A stretch of DNA of 64,000 bases from Planococcus kocurii (GTDB lineage Bacteria > Bacillota > Bacilli > Bacillales_A > Planococcaceae): positions 992,001 to 1,056,000 of the forward strand of contig NZ_CP013661.2 in the NCBI RefSeq assembly GCF_001465835.2. The letters are read 5' to 3'. Below are positions 47,924 to 56,211 of the stretch, piece by piece. The translations under genes and the position numbers were made by a program. The notes beneath the pieces were generated by a model. That model did not search any database. It saw only the letters and a list, made by a program, of their open reading frames with translations, and was not told the DNA's origin. Within the stretch, counting starts at the first letter, position 1; each line of letters begins with the position of its first letter.

Positions 47924-48884
47924 TATTTTTCACCTCACTTTTTTTCTTTTTTTCCCTTTTTTCTTTTTTCTCCTTTTTTACTTCGGCTTCATAAAAGACC
48001 CAAGCTGAGGAAGATTTAAAGATCATTAATGTAAATAGCATGATGATGATAAACATGAACCACGCATTGGCACTGGCATAGCCCAGTTCATGGTGCTTGA
48101 ATGCATTGTTGTAGACAAACAGTCCGTAAAAGTACGTTGATTTTAACGGACCGCCACCCGTCAAGAGTAGCACCAGCGTTAATTGCTGCAATGCGGCAAT
48201 GACAGAAGTAATCACGTTAAAGAGAATGGTCGGTGTAATAGACGGAATCGTGATGCTAATAAATTGGCGAATCACACCGGCGCCGTCAATTGCAGCCGCT
48301 TCGTACATATCGTGCGGAATGCTTTTAATATCCGTGTAGAAAATCAGCATCATTGTGCCGACGCCCCATGCGCTGGCAATGACGATGGCTACAATTGCCC
48401 ATTTCGGATCGATAAGCCAACTCGGTTCTTCAAGTCCAAGAAAAGACAGTAAGTAATTGAACACCCCATATTCCGTGTTAAACATCCATCCCCAAATAAT
48501 GGATACCGCTACACCCGATACGACAGCTGGCAGATAAAAGATGGTCCTGAAAAACTTCATCCCTTTAATTGGCTGCGTAATAAGAAGTGCGAGAATCAAT
48601 GCCACTCCCAAGTTGAGCGGAACAAAAATAAGGGCAAACTTGAACGTAATAAGAAGTGAATTGTAAAACTGAGGATCAGCTGTGAACATTTTAGTAAAAT
48701 TGTCTATACCGATAAATTTCGCTTCACCGGCAATCGGCCAATCAAATAAACTCATGACTAGCGAAAAAGCGAGTGGTCCCAGCGTGAATGCAAGGTAACC
48801 AATAATCCATGGCATGATGAATAGATAAGGAACACGTTTACGGATTAATGTGAACTTTTTTTCTTTTTTCTTTTTAATGGGCAT
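47901..48884 (-). CDS. Carbohydrate ABC transporter permease (MalF type)
   Basis: A 327-residue permease with six helices and the EAA motif YEAAAIDGAGVIRQFISITIPSITPTI. Unusual Lys/Glu-rich ends: MPIKKKKEKKF at the start and KKEKKEKREKKKKSEVKNN near the end, longer than usual for the family. CUT1 family; works with the MalG-type permease and the lipoprotein receptor. Start after AGAGGGAAAAAC. Confidence 0.9.
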   Translation of the reverse strand: MPIKKKKEKKFTLIRKRVPYLFIMPWIIGYLAFTLGPLAFSLVMSLFDWPIAGEAKFIGIDNFTKMFTADPQFYNSLLITFKFALIFVPLNLGVALILALLITQPIKGMKFFRTIFYLPAVVSGVAVSIIWGWMFNTEYGVFNYLLSFLGLEEPSWLIDPKWAIVAIVIASAWGVGTMMLIFYTDIKSIPHDMYEAAAIDGAGVIRQFISITIPSITPTILFNVITSVIAALQQLTLVLLLTGGGPLKSTYFYGLFVYNNAFKHHELGYASANAWFMFIIIMLFTLMIFKSSSAWVFYEAEVKKEKKEKREKKKKSEVKNNEDFQKA

Positions 48885-48932
48885 GTTTTTCCCTCTTATT
48901 GGTTTGACCTAAAAACAATAAATCACTTTATA

Positions 48933-48974
48933 AAGAAAAATGAGAACGAACCTAAATACTTTCTCATTTTTCTT
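48933..48974 (-). terminator. Intercistronic stem-loop between binding-protein and permease genes
   Basis: Stem AAGAAAAATGAGAA / TTCTCATTTTTCTT with a 14-nt loop, in the 111-bp gap. It probably acts as a partial terminator or 3' mRNA stabiliser that lets the receptor be made in excess over permeases, a usual feature of such operons. Confidence 0.65.
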
Positions 48975-48995
48975 CATCTTCTTAACTGTCCACGA

Positions 48996-50231
48996 TTATT
49001 CCACTACAGTCTTAATGGCTTTTTTCGGTTCGACTCGAGTACTCGGGTTGAACATTTGCTCGAAAGTAAGTTCTAAATTTTCCGATAACTGACTCCAATC
49101 CTCTGTTATAAAGGAGGTTGGTGTATATTCTTTACTTTGTTCCAACATACTGTAGAATACTTTTTTAGTTGGATCTTCTTCTAACTTTTCTGATTCTACG
49201 ACGCTTTTAAGAACTGGCAATTCAAACGAAAGTCTTTCTTTGTTTGCTTGCTCCCCAGTCCAAAATTCCATGAATCGAAATGCTTCTTCTTTGTGCTCCG
49301 AGTCTTTAGACATCGCAACTCCAGAAGAACTTACAATACTTGCACTTGGCTTGTCTCCAAACGATGGAATTTCAACAACGCCGTAGTTTATGCCAGCTTC
49401 TTCAAAAGCAGATAGGTACCAAGCGCCATTGATGATCATACCAACTTTGCCTGATTTCATTTCTGTATCGCCCCAACTCTCAGAAGTGATAGCCACTTCT
49501 TCTTTAAGCATGTTATAAAACATGTCAAACGTCTCGATTGATTCAGGTGAATTCAAGCTGCCGTCTAGGTTTCCTTTGTCATCGACGTAAGACGCACCGT
49601 TACCCCACAGATACATTTCAAAATCATATGGATCTGGTTTTCCTGGGAAAGCGAAACCTGTCGTCTTGTCCCCTTTATTTGTTAACTTCTTAGAAGCTTC
49701 CTGGAATTCGTCCCATGTCCATCCAGCTTTCGGATACGCTAGACCCGCTTTGTCAAACAAGTCTTTGTTGTAGTAAACAACATGAGTTGTATATCCTACT
49801 GGAAGTCCATAGACATCCTCGTTGATTGAGTTGTAGTTCCATAATGCCTCATAGAAATTTTCTTTATACTCTTTGTCACGTTCTTCAATATAAGGATCTA
49901 ATGGCTCAAGCGCATCTTTGTATTGCGGGTAATTCCACATATACATGACGTCAGGCGCATCTTTAGCCCCGATGCCTGCGGTGATTTTGGTATCATAATC
50001 CCCACCATATGCCTCCAAAACCACATTAATATCTGTGTTTTCTGCGTTAAATTGATCGATTAGTTTCTCTTGAAGTTCAACATCTTCCCCTACATCCCAT
50101 GTCGCAAAACGAAGTGTGACTTTGCCATCCTCGTTTTTTCCATCGCTTGATTCTGACGAACTGCATGCCGATAACAACATGGCAAGCACTAAAGTAAAGA
50201 CGAGAAATACATACCCCTTTGAAAATTTCAT
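48996..50231 (-). CDS. Sugar ABC transporter substrate-binding lipoprotein
   Basis: A 411-residue family-1 extracellular solute-binding protein. Signal peptide with lipobox LLSACSSSESSDG (lipidated Cys at 23). Core blocks: VTLRFATWDVGEDVELQEKLIDQFNAENTDINV, GIGAKDAPDVMYMWNYPQYKD, VVYYNKDLFDKAGLAYPKAGWTWDEFQEASKKL, and KVGMIINGAWYLSAFEEAGINYGVVEIPS. It captures a sugar outside the membrane for the two permeases. First gene of the operon; promoter and operator lie at 50260-50289. The ligand is likely a galactoside, judged from the neighbouring LacZ. Confidence 0.9.
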   Translation of the reverse strand: MKFSKGYVFLVFTLVLAMLLSACSSSESSDGKNEDGKVTLRFATWDVGEDVELQEKLIDQFNAENTDINVVLEAYGGDYDTKITAGIGAKDAPDVMYMWNYPQYKDALEPLDPYIEERDKEYKENFYEALWNYNSINEDVYGLPVGYTTHVVYYNKDLFDKAGLAYPKAGWTWDEFQEASKKLTNKGDKTTGFAFPGKPDPYDFEMYLWGNGASYVDDKGNLDGSLNSPESIETFDMFYNMLKEEVAITSESWGDTEMKSGKVGMIINGAWYLSAFEEAGINYGVVEIPSFGDKPSASIVSSSGVAMSKDSEHKEEAFRFMEFWTGEQANKERLSFELPVLKSVVESEKLEEDPTKKVFYSMLEQSKEYTPTSFITEDWSQLSENLELTFEQMFNPSTRVEPKKAIKTVVE

Positions 50232-50259
50232 CCTATCCCTCCTAGCTATTTATAAATGT

Positions 50260-50289
50260 ATTATAATCAATAGTTTTACTAAAAGTAAA
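50260..50289 (-). promoter_or_regulatory. Predicted promoter of the lac cluster
   Basis: Minus strand: TTTACT, 18-nt spacer, TATAAT, about 29 bp upstream of the binding-protein ATG. The -35 box lies inside the palindrome 50275-50289. Confidence 0.65.
50275..50289. promoter_or_regulatory. Candidate LacI-family operator
   Basis: Inverted repeat TTTACT-AAA-AGTAAA covering the -35 region, with a related half-site TTTACTAAAA at 50306-50315. LacI-family operators are short dyads, though usually with a CG centre, which is lacking here. Position fits repression by the cluster's own regulator. Confidence 0.5.
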
Positions 50290-50388
50290 CCCTTTCATCA
50301 TAATTTTTACTAAAATATAATTATTAATCTGAAAAATCCAATTTTATTAAAAGGCTTTGTATAGTAAAGTTCAAAAGAGACCATGAAA

Positions 50389-50551
50389 AAAGAGAATGCC
50401 TGTGACGCGCATCCTCTTGAGCTTTTCGGTTCCATTGAATTGTAGCTATTCTATTCCGCTATAACTAGCTTTCCTTTATGCACGGTCGTATCTATAGAAA
50501 TGGCCTCTCCGCTCTCCAGTAAAACATTCGCAGTCTTCTCTTTGTAACGTT
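50389..50551 (-). repeat. Right imperfect direct repeat flanking the lac cluster
   Basis: Counterpart of 40181-40345, in the same orientation. Contains the AAGAGAATGC / GCATCCTCTT hairpin (one mismatch) and the 3' part of the intact 51-aa ORF. Lies between the ECF transporter operon and the lac cluster promoter. Confidence 0.65.
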
Positions 50552-50606
50552 CATCAATGTAGACGAGTGAGGGCCGTGACGGACTATCAATTGTCTTCGT
50601 ACGCAT
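50451..50606 (-). CDS. Small protein (51 aa) coupled to the ECF transporter operon
   Basis: A 51-residue ORF whose ATG overlaps the TAA of the ECF ATPase gene by one base (TAATG), so translation is coupled. Contains RPSLVYIDERYKEKTANVLL and ends HKGKLVIAE; soluble, beta/alpha mix, no Cys. A decayed relative lies at 40275-40350, which shows that the coding frame, rather than only DNA, is conserved. No family recognised. Confidence 0.6.
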   Translation of the reverse strand: MRTKTIDSPSRPSLVYIDERYKEKTANVLLESGEAISIDTTVHKGKLVIAE

Positions 50607-51430
50607 TATACTTTCTCTACAGACTGATGGTGACTTTTTATATACTCAATCAACTCTTTTTTTGATAGAACCGCATGAGGAATATTCAGTAAAGCAGCCA
50701 TTTGAGCAACTGCCGGAGGTTTCAGCATACTTTCTTTTAAAATTTCTTCTTGATAAAAAATGGCGATTGCTTGATCATCTGCTACAATTCGACGATTCGC
50801 CATCACGATGATTCGCTTGAAATGATCGGTTACAAATTCCATATCATGGGTGATGGTTATTACGGTCTTCCCCATGGACTCTAGTGTTTTCAACAGATTC
50901 CCCAGTATTTCCAAACCAATTTTATCTTGTCCCGCTGTTGGTTCATCCAGAATAATCACGTCAGAATCCATTGCGATAACAGATGCTATCGTCACAAATT
51001 TTCTCATGGAATACGGCAAATTGTACGGATTTTCTTCTGCATACTGTGAAATGCCACAAAGCTCTAATGCCCATTGAGTCATCTCTTCAATACGCTCCGG
51101 ATCAAATCCCATATTTTTCGGTCCAAATCGCACTTCTTTTATCACTTCGTTATGAAAGATTTGATCGTCTGGATTTTGAAAAACGTAACCTACTTTTCGT
51201 GACAGTTGTGCGGTGGTCTTGGAAGTTGTATTCCACTCTCCTACAATAACTTCGCCGGTGGTTGGTTTTAATAAGCCGTTCATCAGTTTTACTGCCGTTG
51301 TTTTTCCTGCACCATTTTGTCCCACTATTGCCACTCTCTGCCCTTGCGGAATTTCCAGTGATAAATTTTCCAATGCCAGTGTTCCATCGGGGTATTTGAA
51401 ACCAATATTGTTCAAAACGAGATTAGTCAT
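50606..51430 (-). CDS. ECF transporter ATPase with atypical signature motif
   Basis: A 274-residue ABC ATPase of the CbiO/EcfA type. Walker A GQNGAGKTT, Q-loop VFQNPDDQIFHNEV, Walker B VIILDEPTAGQD and the His switch ITHD are intact. The ABC signature, LSGGQ in its partner, reads LPYSMRKFVTIAS here. In a heterodimer this would leave one composite ATP site degenerate. Overlaps the other ATPase gene by 8 bp. Part of the S-T-A-A operon 53681-50451. Confidence 0.88.
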   Translation of the reverse strand: MTNLVLNNIGFKYPDGTLALENLSLEIPQGQRVAIVGQNGAGKTTAVKLMNGLLKPTTGEVIVGEWNTTSKTTAQLSRKVGYVFQNPDDQIFHNEVIKEVRFGPKNMGFDPERIEEMTQWALELCGISQYAEENPYNLPYSMRKFVTIASVIAMDSDVIILDEPTAGQDKIGLEILGNLLKTLESMGKTVITITHDMEFVTDHFKRIIVMANRRIVADDQAIAIFYQEEILKESMLKPPAVAQMAALLNIPHAVLSKKELIEYIKSHHQSVEKV

Positions 51431-52286
51431 CAGTTAATCCCCCTACACTAGTTTTAAAACAAGTCATTATTTCAGCATATTTTATAGGTAAAAACTCTAG
51501 CGGAACTCCGGCTTTTTGAAGTTCAAGAGCTACTTCGGTTACATGAGGATACTGGACATTTGCGCTTGCATAAAGAGGATCGCTCAATACTTTCCTCGTC
51601 TCGCCTTGCACTAAAATAACGCCTTCGTCTAAAAGAATTAATGTATCCGAATGCTCAGCTACCAAATCCATTTTATGTTCTACAAGGATAATTGTTTTTC
51701 CTTTTTCCTTCATTAATCGAATGATTTCAAATACTTGATCCGTCCCGATAGGATCTAACTGGGAAGAAGGCTCATCTATTACTAAAATTTCTGGATCCAT
51801 TACAATAATAGAAGCTAGTGCTACACGCTGTCGCTGGCCTCCTGAAAGTTCAAATGGATTTTTTTCACGTAAGTCCTGAATATTAACGAGTGTTAAAACT
51901 TCTTCTACTCTCGGATAGATTTCTTCTACAGGAACTCCTAAATTTTCTAGACCATATGCCACTTCTTCAAAAACCGTCTCTTTTACACCCGATATTTGTG
52001 TAAATGGATTTTGAAAAACATACCCAATCTTTTCACTTAGTTGGCCAAGTTCATAGTCATTCATATCTTTGCCATCCAGTATAACGGTACCGTCCAATTC
52101 TCCTTTATGAAAATGTGGAATAAAGCCTCTGATGATGTTGCAAAGTGTCGTTTTACCTGATCCATTATTTCCGACTATGGATACAAAGCTTCCTTTTTTT
52201 ATATCTACTGTTATATGTTTCAGTACCCATTCATCACCAACGGGATACCTGTAAGAAACGTTTTTCAGTTGGATGATTGATGTCAT
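51423..52286 (-). CDS. ECF transporter ATPase (canonical)
   Basis: A 287-residue EcfA-type ATPase with Walker A GNNGSGKTT, Q-loop VFQNPFTQISGVKETVFEEVAYGL, signature ELSGGQRQRVALAS, Walker B ILVIDEPSSQLDP and His switch LVEHKMD. ATG 52286 (GGAGGG 7 bp upstream) overlaps the stop of the EcfT gene; a longer frame upstream would run inside that gene. Forms the motor together with the atypical ATPase. Confidence 0.9.
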   Translation of the reverse strand: MTSIIQLKNVSYRYPVGDEWVLKHITVDIKKGSFVSIVGNNGSGKTTLCNIIRGFIPHFHKGELDGTVILDGKDMNDYELGQLSEKIGYVFQNPFTQISGVKETVFEEVAYGLENLGVPVEEIYPRVEEVLTLVNIQDLREKNPFELSGGQRQRVALASIIVMDPEILVIDEPSSQLDPIGTDQVFEIIRLMKEKGKTIILVEHKMDLVAEHSDTLILLDEGVILVQGETRKVLSDPLYASANVQYPHVTEVALELQKAGVPLEFLPIKYAEIMTCFKTSVGGLTDD

Positions 52287-53023
52287 CAGAAAACCCTCCA
52301 AATAATAAGTCCTATCACAATAATGATATAAATCCACGGCAGGACACGATCGATTGGCCGTTTAGTCAACTTGTGAAGACTGGTCTTTTTCCCAGGTGCA
52401 GAAAAAGCCCGTGCCTCTAAAGTTATGGCTCTCTCTTCTGTACTTGCTATCGAAGAAAGAATGAGCGGTGTTAATGTCGGAAAGAAAGCTTTTGCTCTAG
52501 TTATAATCGAACCTTCTGTTTCGACTCCTCGTGTTTTTTGAGCCTCCATTATGGTGTTTGACTGACGTCGCATCTCTGGAATGATTTGTAATGTCGACAA
52601 TACAACATACGCTCCTGCAGATGGCATGCCGGCATCTTCCAGTGATTTCACAAAATCTTTTACTTCCACAATGCGGAAAAACAAAATAAAAGCAGAACCA
52701 ATTGCTAAAATTCGTGAAGTTAACGTCAATCCATAATTCAAACCTTCTCTGGAAATCTCAAAAATCCACCAGGAGGCAAGAACTTCTTCTCCGGGATAAA
52801 AGAATAACTGCATCAAAAATACAATGACTAACAAGATAACTAACGTTTTTAAGATAAAAGATAAAAATGACTTGGCCACACCAGCAGCAACTGCGATCAG
52901 TACCAACACCGGAAACCAAGCAAAGGCAAACACATAATTAGGAACAATGATGACAGTAGCAGCAATAAATAAAGCAAAATAAAATTTGGTTAACGGATAC
53001 AAATTCACTAGTGAGTTTTTCAT
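52286..53023 (-). CDS. ECF transporter transmembrane T component
   Basis: A 245-residue membrane protein with about five helices and the EcfT coupling motif EMRRQSNTIMEAQKTRGVETEG near residues 150-170, followed by EERAITLEARAFSAPGKKTSL with the second conserved ARG/ARAF motif. It transfers ATPase movement to the S component. Overlaps the canonical ATPase gene; 52 bp from the S component gene. Confidence 0.9.
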   Translation of the reverse strand: MKNSLVNLYPLTKFYFALFIAATVIIVPNYVFAFAWFPVLVLIAVAAGVAKSFLSFILKTLVILLVIVFLMQLFFYPGEEVLASWWIFEISREGLNYGLTLTSRILAIGSAFILFFRIVEVKDFVKSLEDAGMPSAGAYVVLSTLQIIPEMRRQSNTIMEAQKTRGVETEGSIITRAKAFFPTLTPLILSSIASTEERAITLEARAFSAPGKKTSLHKLTKRPIDRVLPWIYIIIVIGLIIWRVF

Positions 53024-53075
53024 CCTATATTATCTCCCTTAACGTACTTTTCGCTTAGTCAAAGCAACGAAATAC

Positions 53076-53681
53076 TTATTTATTGCGATTGCTCTTTTTC
53101 ATATACAAATGGCCATACTTCATTTTGGATAAATAGCGATCCGACATACTTTTCACGATAAAGTAAACAAATAAGACCGAGATCACTTTGTCCGCAATTT
53201 CCGTAATAATTGTTGAAGTGAAAACTGCACTCCAAATATTCTGACCCATCGCTAAAAATGTCGCCGTAATGGCAGACGATGTATTGCCTGTCGCTCCTCC
53301 AAAAAACAAAACCGTAATAGGTGCAGAAGCTATTACCGCGATTGCCGTAATTATAAGACCTGAAATTATGGCTTTATAAATCGTGCGGAACATGCCGTAT
53401 TTTGAAAGCAAACCTGCACCTAAACCGATTGCCATGGACGTAATAACATACGGGAAGTAGATTGGATTAAAAATCGCAGTAATTGAGTTTGTTATAAAAG
53501 CTGCTACAATCGCAACTAACGGACCTGCAATCACACCGACTAAGATCGTGCCGATTGTGTCCAAAAAAATGGGTAACCTTAAAACTTGGGCTACTTGAAA
53601 CCCAACAAAGTTAATGGCTACCCCGATTGGAATAAGTAAAAGTGCTAGTAAAGTAAAATCTTTTTTATAGTTTCTCTTCAT
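53076..53681 (-). CDS. ECF transporter substrate-binding S component
   Basis: A 201-residue membrane protein with six hydrophobic segments. The block LPIFLDTIGTILVGVIAGPLVAIVAAFITNSITAI is typical of S components. I cannot assign the vitamin; it is not a clear RibU, ThiT or BioY match. The dedicated T and ATPase genes in the same operon make this a group I ECF system. ATG 53681 is 8 bp after GGAGG; ATG 53687 is only 2 bp away. No riboswitch was recognised upstream, but a cre-like site is there. Confidence 0.85.
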   Translation of the reverse strand: MKRNYKKDFTLLALLLIPIGVAINFVGFQVAQVLRLPIFLDTIGTILVGVIAGPLVAIVAAFITNSITAIFNPIYFPYVITSMAIGLGAGLLSKYGMFRTIYKAIISGLIITAIAVIASAPITVLFFGGATGNTSSAITATFLAMGQNIWSAVFTSTIITEIADKVISVLFVYFIVKSMSDRYLSKMKYGHLYMKKSNRNK

Positions 53682-54068
53682 TTTCATTTCCTCCTTTTGT
53701 AAGGTGCGTCGCTTTTTGTCTCGCTTTGATGATTATTTACTTTCGTTTTCTCGGCATTCCTTCTTTTTTTATTATTTAGTACAGGATAACTAGTAGTAGT
53801 TGAACAACAGTCTCAAACACAAGATCTCATAAGGCGAATACAACCAACTTTCTTACTATTTTCTTTTAAGAAAACGTTTTTATTTCTTTTCTTTAGGCTA
53901 ATGTAAACGTTGTCAATAGTCAATATGCTTTAAATATTGCGTGATTTCCAGAATAGATACGAAATCTCCCCAAGGACATGTTGCTAATTGAGTTAGAGTC
54001 TCTATAGACATGAATGATATACTGGACTACAGGAAAAAATACTACACAAAAGGAAGGGGGGTCAAACG
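53682..54068. other. Divergent intergenic region between ECF operon and FUSC-like gene
   Basis: 387 bp with the cre-like site. AT-rich, several T-runs; no conserved riboswitch fold recognised by eye and no ORF with a ribosome site. Confidence 0.4.
53902..53915. promoter_or_regulatory. cre-like CcpA site upstream of the ECF operon
   Basis: TGTAAACGTTGTCA (minus strand TGACAACGTTTACA) fits the TGWNANCGNTNWCA consensus at every fixed position. A weaker relative AGAAAACGTTTTTA lies about 33 bp closer to the operon. It is 221 bp upstream of the S-component start. Confidence 0.5.
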
Positions 54069-55118
54069 ATGATGCGATCCTTTCATTTCAGTGGCGGGCG
54101 AATTGTGAAAACCGGCATTGCGATCTTTTTGACAGCGACGATTTGTTTATGGTTTGGCTGGCCGCCTGTCTTCGCGGTCATCACAGCCATTGTGACAATC
54201 GAACCGACCGTGAGCGATTCGATTAAAAAAGGACTGGTCCGGTTTCCGGCATCCGCGATTGGTTCTGCCTTCGCTGTCCTCTTTATCTCACTCTTCGGGA
54301 ATTCCCCGATTACGTATACACTCGCTGCAGTTGCTACGATTTTAGTTTGTTACCGGCTCAATCTGCACGCTGGATTACTCGTTGCCACATTGACCTCTGT
54401 TGCGATGGTCGAAGTGATCCATGACGATGTCTTAGTGTCGTTCTTCATTCGACTAGGAACAACAACGATTGGATTGCTAGTGTCTACGACTGTCAACATG
54501 CTGGTGTTCCCACCTAACTACCGAAAAGATATTCTGCAAAGCATTCAATCCATCAGTGAACGAGCTGGTAGCATGTTGGAGCAAACATTCCAAACGATCC
54601 TTTTTAACAGTGATGCAAATCGCCAAGAAGAAAAGTTAATCGTAAAAGGACTGACCATCGAAGTTCGGAAGACCGAGAAACTCATCCATTTCCAGCGCGA
54701 CGAATCCAGTTTGTACCCGTGGGTGCGCGAGCGAGAAGCCGAGCTTCAAATGGCGGAAAAGCAATTGCTCTTCTTACATAACTTAGAATTCCATTTAGAT
54801 GCCTTACTTTATATCCCGTTGCATACGCTGACATGGAGCACCGCTGAGCGAGAGATTATTATGCACGCCGTCACGGAACTCGCAAACGATTTGAAACACT
54901 CAGTCGACTACGATCACGAAAAGCACCAATGCCAATTAAAAAACATGACCGATTTGTTTTGGGACAATAGTAAAAACATCACCGCAAGCGATGCTCTGCG
55001 CCCAACGGAATTCCCACCCGAATTCACCATTCTTTATGAGCTCATCACGATTTACGATTTAGTGGATAAGTTTTTTGATCCGGAGAGTATGAAGATAGAA
55101 AAAAATGCGGAGAAATAA
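54069..55118 (+). CDS. Aromatic acid exporter (ArAE/FUSC) family protein
   Basis: A 349-residue protein. The N-terminal half has four to six membrane helices of the ArAE_1/DUF939 type (RIVKTGIAIFLTATICLWFGWPPVFAVITAIVTIEPTVSDSIKKGLVRFPASAIGSAFAVLF). The C-terminal half (about 160-349) is a soluble helical domain rich in charged residues. YgaE/DUF939-like proteins are proposed exporters of aromatic acids, without proven substrate. Start after AAGGGGGGTCAAACG; ATG at 54072 is also possible. Confidence 0.85.
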   Translation: MMRSFHFSGGRIVKTGIAIFLTATICLWFGWPPVFAVITAIVTIEPTVSDSIKKGLVRFPASAIGSAFAVLFISLFGNSPITYTLAAVATILVCYRLNLHAGLLVATLTSVAMVEVIHDDVLVSFFIRLGTTTIGLLVSTTVNMLVFPPNYRKDILQSIQSISERAGSMLEQTFQTILFNSDANRQEEKLIVKGLTIEVRKTEKLIHFQRDESSLYPWVREREAELQMAEKQLLFLHNLEFHLDALLYIPLHTLTWSTAEREIIMHAVTELANDLKHSVDYDHEKHQCQLKNMTDLFWDNSKNITASDALRPTEFPPEFTILYELITIYDLVDKFFDPESMKIEKNAEK

Positions 55119-55125
55119 TAACATA

Positions 55126-55171
55126 AAAACGGCCGTGTTAGAAACTGAGTAGTTTCTAACACGGCCGTTTT
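55126..55171. terminator. Strong bidirectional terminator
   Basis: A 21-bp perfect stem beginning AAAACGGCCGTGTTAGAAAC, 4-nt loop, ending in TTTT. Serves the FUSC-like gene and the converging aldo/keto reductase gene. Confidence 0.92.
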
Positions 55172-55196
55172 TTAGCATGTAGATTAACACCTATTC

Positions 55197-56039
55197 TTAA
55201 AATTCTTCATGCGTAGCCGGGTCCATATCAAACAATCTGCCGTCTGGGCGGGACAGCTCTGAAATTGACGTCATTTCCTCTTCACTTAATTCAAAATCGA
55301 AAATAGCTAAGTTTTCCCGTTGCCGCTCAGGTGAAGTAGAACGTGGAATTGAGACTGAACCGATTTGGTATTGCCAGCGTAACACGACTTGGGCAATGGT
55401 TTTGTTGTGCGTTTCGGCAATTTCCTCAATAGTATCATTCGTCAAAATATCTTTCGCTTTAGCAATTGGGCTCCACGACTGTGTTTGGATTCCGTGGTCC
55501 GCGTGCACTTTTCGCTGATGTGCTTGGTTAAAGAACGGATGCAATTCCACTTGGTTCAAGCTCGGCGTCACTCCCGTTTCTTGAATAATGCGCTCTAAAT
55601 GATCTGGCAAGAAATTGCTGACACCAATCGACCGGACGAGCCCCCATTTTTGCGCATCGATCAATGCCTGCCACGCTTCTACGTAAGTGTCTTGATTTGG
55701 CATTGGCCAGTGGATCAAGTACAGGTCGAAATAATCCAATTGCAAACGATACAACGATTCTTGAATGGCTACTAAAGCTTTTTCATACGTGTGATAACGT
55801 CCCGGCAATTTGGACGTTACCCACAGTTCTTCACGCGGAATGCCGCTGCGTCGTATGCCTTCCCCGACCGCTCCTTCGTTTTCGTAGTTATATGCCGTAT
55901 CAATCAACCGGTAACCGGCGTTGATCCCACTGCTGACTGCGTTCGCTCCCGCGTTGCCCCACAGTCCGTATGTACCGAGTCCTATAACGGGTAAAGTTGT
56001 TCCGTCGTTTAACGTCACTTCTGGAATTGCTTTTTCCAT
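55197..56039 (-). CDS. Aldo/keto reductase
   Basis: A 280-residue (alpha/beta)8 NADPH-dependent reductase. Catalytic tetrad visible: Asp44/Tyr49 region in LIDTAYNYENE, Lys in VTSKLPG and His in YLIHWPMP. NADPH-binding end IPRSTSPERQRENLAIFDFELSEEEM. Common Bacillales homologues reduce methylglyoxal, glyoxal or other aldehydes (YvgN/YtbE-like). Monocistronic, start after GAGAGGAGTGGGAGTAG. Confidence 0.9.
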   Translation of the reverse strand: MEKAIPEVTLNDGTTLPVIGLGTYGLWGNAGANAVSSGINAGYRLIDTAYNYENEGAVGEGIRRSGIPREELWVTSKLPGRYHTYEKALVAIQESLYRLQLDYFDLYLIHWPMPNQDTYVEAWQALIDAQKWGLVRSIGVSNFLPDHLERIIQETGVTPSLNQVELHPFFNQAHQRKVHADHGIQTQSWSPIAKAKDILTNDTIEEIAETHNKTIAQVVLRWQYQIGSVSIPRSTSPERQRENLAIFDFELSEEEMTSISELSRPDGRLFDMDPATHEEF

Positions 56040-56211
56040 CTACTCCCACTCCTCTCAATTCTATTTTCAGATTACTCTTCCATCTCTCCAAACTCAAACG
56101 ATTTGGTTTTCGAAACTATTATTCAAGTCCAGCGATACACTATACTTTATGTAAAATTAAGAATTAATGTACAATTAACAACAGCACATCATTTTAGTGA
56201 GGAGCCTACAT

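Noticed and set aside
53682..54068. Vitamin riboswitch upstream of the ECF S-component gene
   Set aside because: No THI, RFN or preQ1-like conserved blocks recognised by eye; a covariance-model search would be decisive.
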